From Bacillota bacterium (lineage in GTDB: Bacteria; Bacillota; Clostridia; Christensenellales; UMGS416), in assembly GCA_023435705.1 (NCBI GenBank), contig JAEYRH010000008.1, positions 62,001-126,000 on the forward strand: a DNA stretch of 64,000 nt, given 5' to 3'. Positions 61,216-64,000 of the stretch are shown here, piece by piece; within the stretch, counting starts at the first letter, position 1, and each line of letters starts with the position of its first letter. The notes below the pieces were generated by a model, which searched no databases, had not been told where the DNA came from, and saw nothing but the letters and a program-made list of their open reading frames with translations. The position numbers and the translations under genes are program-made.

Positions 61216-62127
61216 TCAGCCTTTCACAGCGCCGATCGTCAAGCCCTTGATAAAATACCGTTGGAAGAACGGATAGGCAAAGATGATCGGCCCGATGGAC
61301 AGCACGGCAATTGCCATGCGCGAGGTCTCGCTGGGGGTGTTGCTGAAGGAAGTGGAGCCGGTGATGTATTGCGAATTCTGCGAAAGCCAGGTGAGGTTGG
61401 AAAGCATTTTGGCCAGCACGTATTGCACGTTGTAGAGCTCTGTCTTGTCAATGAACACCAGGGGCAGATACCAGTCGTTCCAGTATTGCAGCATGCAGAA
61501 CAAGCCGACTGTGGCAAGCCCCGGCTTGCTGATGGGCAGCACCACCGAGAAGAATGTGCGGAACTCTCCTGCGCCATCGAGCCTGGAGGCTTCCAGCAGC
61601 TCATCGGGCACCGTGGTGCGGAAGAATGTGCGCATGATCAGCACATACCAGCAGTTCATCAGAGACGGCACGATATAAACCCAGACCGTGTTTTTGATCG
61701 GGATCAGGTGCACATAGACCATATACCAGGGCACAAGGCCGCCGGAGAAAATCATCGTGAAGAACACCACGAAGGACAGCATATTGCGCTGCTTGAAATC
61801 CCTGCGGGAAATGGGATAGGCAAACAGCGTGATCACGATGAGGCTGGCCAGCGTGCCCAAGATCGTTACAAACGTGGTGATGCCATAGCTGCGCCAGATC
61901 ACGTCGCCGGCGAACACGTAGCGGTATGCCTCCAATGAAAGCTTGGCCGGGGTGAAAGAGTAGCCCAGCCGCAGAATCTCCGTCTCATCGCTGAACGACA
62001 CGATCACGGTGAGCAGAAGCGGCACAATGCAAAGCGCCACAAAGATGATCACGACAACGTTCAATACGAAGTTGATGCCCATGGGAAGCCTGTTGAATCT
62101 GGCTTCCTGCCGGTTCTGATTTTCCAT
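61216..62127 (-). CDS. carbohydrate ABC transporter permease (YtcP/LplC type)
   Basis: A 303-residue membrane subunit with six helices. The EAA-type loop is EASRLDGAGEFRTFFSVVLPISKP. The C-terminal end FFQRYFIKGLTIGAVKG is typical of this family. GGGAGG before ATG 62127; the upstream permease stop overlaps the region. Confidence 0.92.
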   Translation of the reverse strand: MENQNRQEARFNRLPMGINFVLNVVVIIFVALCIVPLLLTVIVSFSDETEILRLGYSFTPAKLSLEAYRYVFAGDVIWRSYGITTFVTILGTLASLIVITLFAYPISRRDFKQRNMLSFVVFFTMIFSGGLVPWYMVYVHLIPIKNTVWVYIVPSLMNCWYVLIMRTFFRTTVPDELLEASRLDGAGEFRTFFSVVLPISKPGLATVGLFCMLQYWNDWYLPLVFIDKTELYNVQYVLAKMLSNLTWLSQNSQYITGSTSFSNTPSETSRMAIAVLSIGPIIFAYPFFQRYFIKGLTIGAVKG

Positions 62128-62141
62128 GCCTGCACCTCCCC

Positions 62142-63215
62142 TCAAAACACCGCTTTATCGCGGTCGAGTTTGCCCACCACCAGATTGGCCCCCAGCACGA
62201 AGATGAACCCCACGATGGACTGGTAGAGACCGGCAGCCGCGGCCATGCTGAAGTTGTTCTGCTGCTGGAGCGCACGGAACACATAAACATCGATGACCAG
62301 CGTGGTGTCCGAAAGAGCCCCCTGCTGCCGGGGCAGCTGGTAAAACAGGCCAAAGTCGGAGTTGAACACCCTGCCGATGGCCAGCACCGTGAGGATGATC
62401 ATGAGCGGCTGAAGCTGCGGCAGCGTGATGTGCTGGATGCGGTGCCAGCGGTTCGCGCCGTCGATTGTGGCGGCTTCATACAGCTCCGGGTCAATGCCGG
62501 CGATGGAGGCCAGATAGACCACGCAGTTGTAGCCGGTGTATTTCCACAGGTTGAAAAAGATCAGTATCGCTGGCCAGTAGGCCGGCTCGGAATAGAACTG
62601 GATCGTGTCAAGCCCCAGCGGCTGGAGGATGGAGCGGTTGATAAAGCCTGACTCCGGCCCAAAAAAGCCATATGCCAGATAGCTCACGACCACCCACGAA
62701 AGGAAATAGGGCAGGAACATCATGCTTTGGAACACCTTGGAACCGCGCCGGTTGCGAAGCTCCGACAGGATGATCGCAAACGCGACAGCCACCACCAGGC
62801 CCAACACGATGAAAATCACGTTGTAGAGCACTGTGTTACGGGTCATGTTCCAGGCATCCGGCGACTTGAACAGATAGGCAAAGTTGCCGAACAGGTTCTT
62901 CTGCTGAACGAGCTCGCCGCTTTCGTTCAAGCTGGACAGGATCGGCAGGTTGCCCTTAGCAAACCCTTGCACAATGTTGTAAAAATACTGCGGCAGCCAA
63001 GTCCAGGCTCCGGTTTTGGGTTTGGGGATGTTCTGATACTTCTGGAAGGCCATCACGATGCCCAGCATGGGCACGTAATTGTTGATCAGAAGCACCACGA
63101 GGCCGGGAAACACCATCAGCCAATACTCCCAACGGAAGGAGCGGAAGCGTTTGCTTGTGCTTGTTTTGCGGGTCACCGGTGTCTCCGGGGTTTGCGGAAC
63201 GCTCTTGACCATCAT
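62142..63215 (-). CDS. carbohydrate ABC transporter permease (LplB type)
   Basis: A 357-residue membrane subunit; first gene of the operon. An N-terminal cytosolic stretch, then six helices; the loop EAATIDGANRWHRIQHITLPQLQP contacts the ATPase, and it ends near FSMAAAAGLYQSIVGF. GAGGTG precedes ATG 63215. Regulatory palindromes lie upstream. Confidence 0.93.
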   Translation of the reverse strand: MMVKSVPQTPETPVTRKTSTSKRFRSFRWEYWLMVFPGLVVLLINNYVPMLGIVMAFQKYQNIPKPKTGAWTWLPQYFYNIVQGFAKGNLPILSSLNESGELVQQKNLFGNFAYLFKSPDAWNMTRNTVLYNVIFIVLGLVVAVAFAIILSELRNRRGSKVFQSMMFLPYFLSWVVVSYLAYGFFGPESGFINRSILQPLGLDTIQFYSEPAYWPAILIFFNLWKYTGYNCVVYLASIAGIDPELYEAATIDGANRWHRIQHITLPQLQPLMIILTVLAIGRVFNSDFGLFYQLPRQQGALSDTTLVIDVYVFRALQQQNNFSMAAAAGLYQSIVGFIFVLGANLVVGKLDRDKAVF

Positions 63216-63229
63216 GCAGCACCTCGTTG

Positions 63230-63247
63230 TGTGAACGCGTTTCTACA
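63230..63247. promoter_or_regulatory. candidate LacI/CcpA-type operator 1
   Basis: TGTGAACGCGTTTCTACA, an imperfect palindrome around CG, 14 nt before the LplB-type permease start. Confidence 0.5.
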
Positions 63248-63369
63248 GAGTTATTGAGCTTACCTGGCAGTTTATTCGTGCAGATTGTTCATTGATTGCG
63301 ATACGATTTATGCGTTATGTGATTTGTGCGACGCGCTTTATTGATTGCACCACTCGTTCTGTGCAATTC

Positions 63370-63387
63370 TGTGAATGCGCTTTCACA
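63370..63387. promoter_or_regulatory. candidate LacI/CcpA-type operator 2
   Basis: TGTGAATGCGCTTTCACA, palindromic at 16 of 18 positions. The inner TGAATGCGCTTTCA fits the cre pattern TGnAAnCGnTnnCA with one mismatch. Confidence 0.6.
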
Positions 63388-63566
63388 AAACATGATACGG
63401 GAAATTGCAGCAAATCTAAATGGAATATATTGTGCTTATCGTTGTATTATATTGTGTTATTCAATACATATTTTTATTTCCAGATGTGTTTTCTACTCGT
63501 AATACCGTCATTCTGACAGAAAGCCATAAGCAAAAATGCACAATCAAATTGGTGAAAAACACGGTT

Positions 63567-64000
63567 TCATTCCATAGCATTTTTCCTGTAATCACTGGGG
63601 GAATGGCCCGTCTGCCTTTTGAAGTGCTTGGCAAAATAGTGCGCATCGGCCATACCGACACGCTCTGATACGTCGCAAATGGGCATATTGGTGTCCCTCA
63701 GCAACGATTTTGCCTCATGAATGCGCAATTGCCACAAATAAGCCACCCAGCTGCTGCCCATTTCCTTTCGAAACAGCCTGCTGATGTGGCATGGGCTGAC
63801 AAAGGCGTTTTTTGCGATTTCATCCAGCGTGATGGGCCGCCGGAAGTTGGTGGCTATGAAATCGAGTGTTTTTGACAAAATAGGCTTCATGGGCTTGTCA
63901 AAAATTCGTGAAAGCGTGTTTATTCGGGAGTATGCTTTATTTTTCTGCCTTTCCTCCAGGATCGCACGGCAAGCCCGGTAGCATAGTGGCAGATCTTCCG
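63567..64000 (-). CDS. AraC family transcriptional regulator (partial, continues beyond window)
   Basis: The C-terminal AraC DNA-binding domain with two HTH motifs is complete (ITLDEIAKNAFVSPCHISRLFRKEMG and ICDVSERVGMADAHYFAKHFKRQTG). The frame stays open past the ATG at 63890 to the window edge (…YRACRAILEERQKNKAYSRI…), so the gene starts outside, with a sensor domain that might be of PocR type but cannot be identified. Same strand as the cellobiose operon, 350 nt upstream; it may help control it. Confidence 0.82.
   Translation of the reverse strand, partial: EDLPLCYRACRAILEERQKNKAYSRINTLSRIFDKPMKPILSKTLDFIATNFRRPITLDEIAKNAFVSPCHISRLFRKEMGSSWVAYLWQLRIHEAKSLLRDTNMPICDVSERVGMADAHYFAKHFKRQTGHSPSDYRKNAME

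Larger units (their letters stand above)
63216..63566. other. leader region of the cellobiose operon
   Basis: 350 nt, AT-rich. Contains two TGTGAA..-type palindromes and a minus-strand TATAAT (63451-63446). No gene seen. Confidence 0.6.

Overview
ORGANISM. The window reads as chromosomal DNA of a GC-rich anaerobic member of the Bacillota (Clostridia-like). This is inferred from gene content: HPr kinase/phosphorylase, ATP-type PEP carboxykinase, only oxygen-independent (B12-dependent class II) and oxygen-sensitive (glycyl-radical class III) ribonucleotide reductases, a cellobiose phosphorylase very close to the clostridial type, LplB/YtcP-type sugar permeases, and strong GGAGG ribosome sites with occasional GTG/TTG starts. 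No rRNA, tRNA, CRISPR array, phage or transposase gene was seen. LAYOUT. 0-5 kb (+): a small XRE repressor overlapping a peptide deformylase gene, then a polar amino acid ABC transporter (binding lipoprotein, permease, ATPase) running into a GNAT acetyltransferase and an atypical metallophosphoesterase. 5-18.7 kb (mostly -): P-loop kinase, a 41-residue Lys-rich protein, hprK with a HAD phosphatase, a secreted PIG-L-type deacetylase, the giant purL, an AEC transporter, and aspartate kinase with a DUF1015 gene. 18.9-24.6 kb: small membrane and zinc-ribbon proteins, an APH-type kinase, two tandem paralogous membrane proteins, a flavodoxin and a beta-propeller protein. 24.8-31.9 kb: pckA, nrdJ, a YhaM-like HD/OB nuclease. 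31.9-39.3 kb (-): ArsR-controlled metal P-type ATPase, a toroid-fold protein, a broken DUF559 endonuclease between inverted repeats, and nrdDG. 40-44.3 kb (+): S41 protease, PHP protein, S51-type peptidase. 44.5-54.9 kb (-): a block of exported proteins, namely two related lipoproteins, a repeat-tailed secreted protein, a phosphodiester glycosidase domain protein, an LRR protein, and a LemA-DUF2207 cluster whose three DUF2207-type members end in Gly-rich tails closing with SW. 56-63.2 kb (-): a cellobiose/oligosaccharide import and phosphorolysis operon (LplB, YtcP, binding protein, LacI regulator, cellobiose phosphorylase), preceded by a partial AraC gene running off the window. HOW IT FITS. 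Sugar import by ABC transporter plus intracellular phosphorolysis, PEPCK, and HprK-type carbon control fit an anaerobic plant-polysaccharide or oligosaccharide user; nrdJ and nrdDG supply dNTPs, and paired NrdR-like boxes are visible before nrdD. THE MOST UNUSUAL SIGNAL is the dispersed structured repeats. Family A is a modular palindromic element (C-run/stem/G-run) whose stems change in a base-pair-preserving way between copies. One copy lies in frame inside purL, adding about 28 codons to an otherwise normal enzyme, and two copies in inverted orientation bracket a decayed DUF559 endonuclease gene. Family B is MITE-like (about 200 bp with inverted ends), family C is a short GC hairpin, and family D is a 7-nt periodic sequence sitting on stop codons. 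These look like a non-autonomous mobile repeat system, possibly tied to the DUF559 nuclease; that link is inference.
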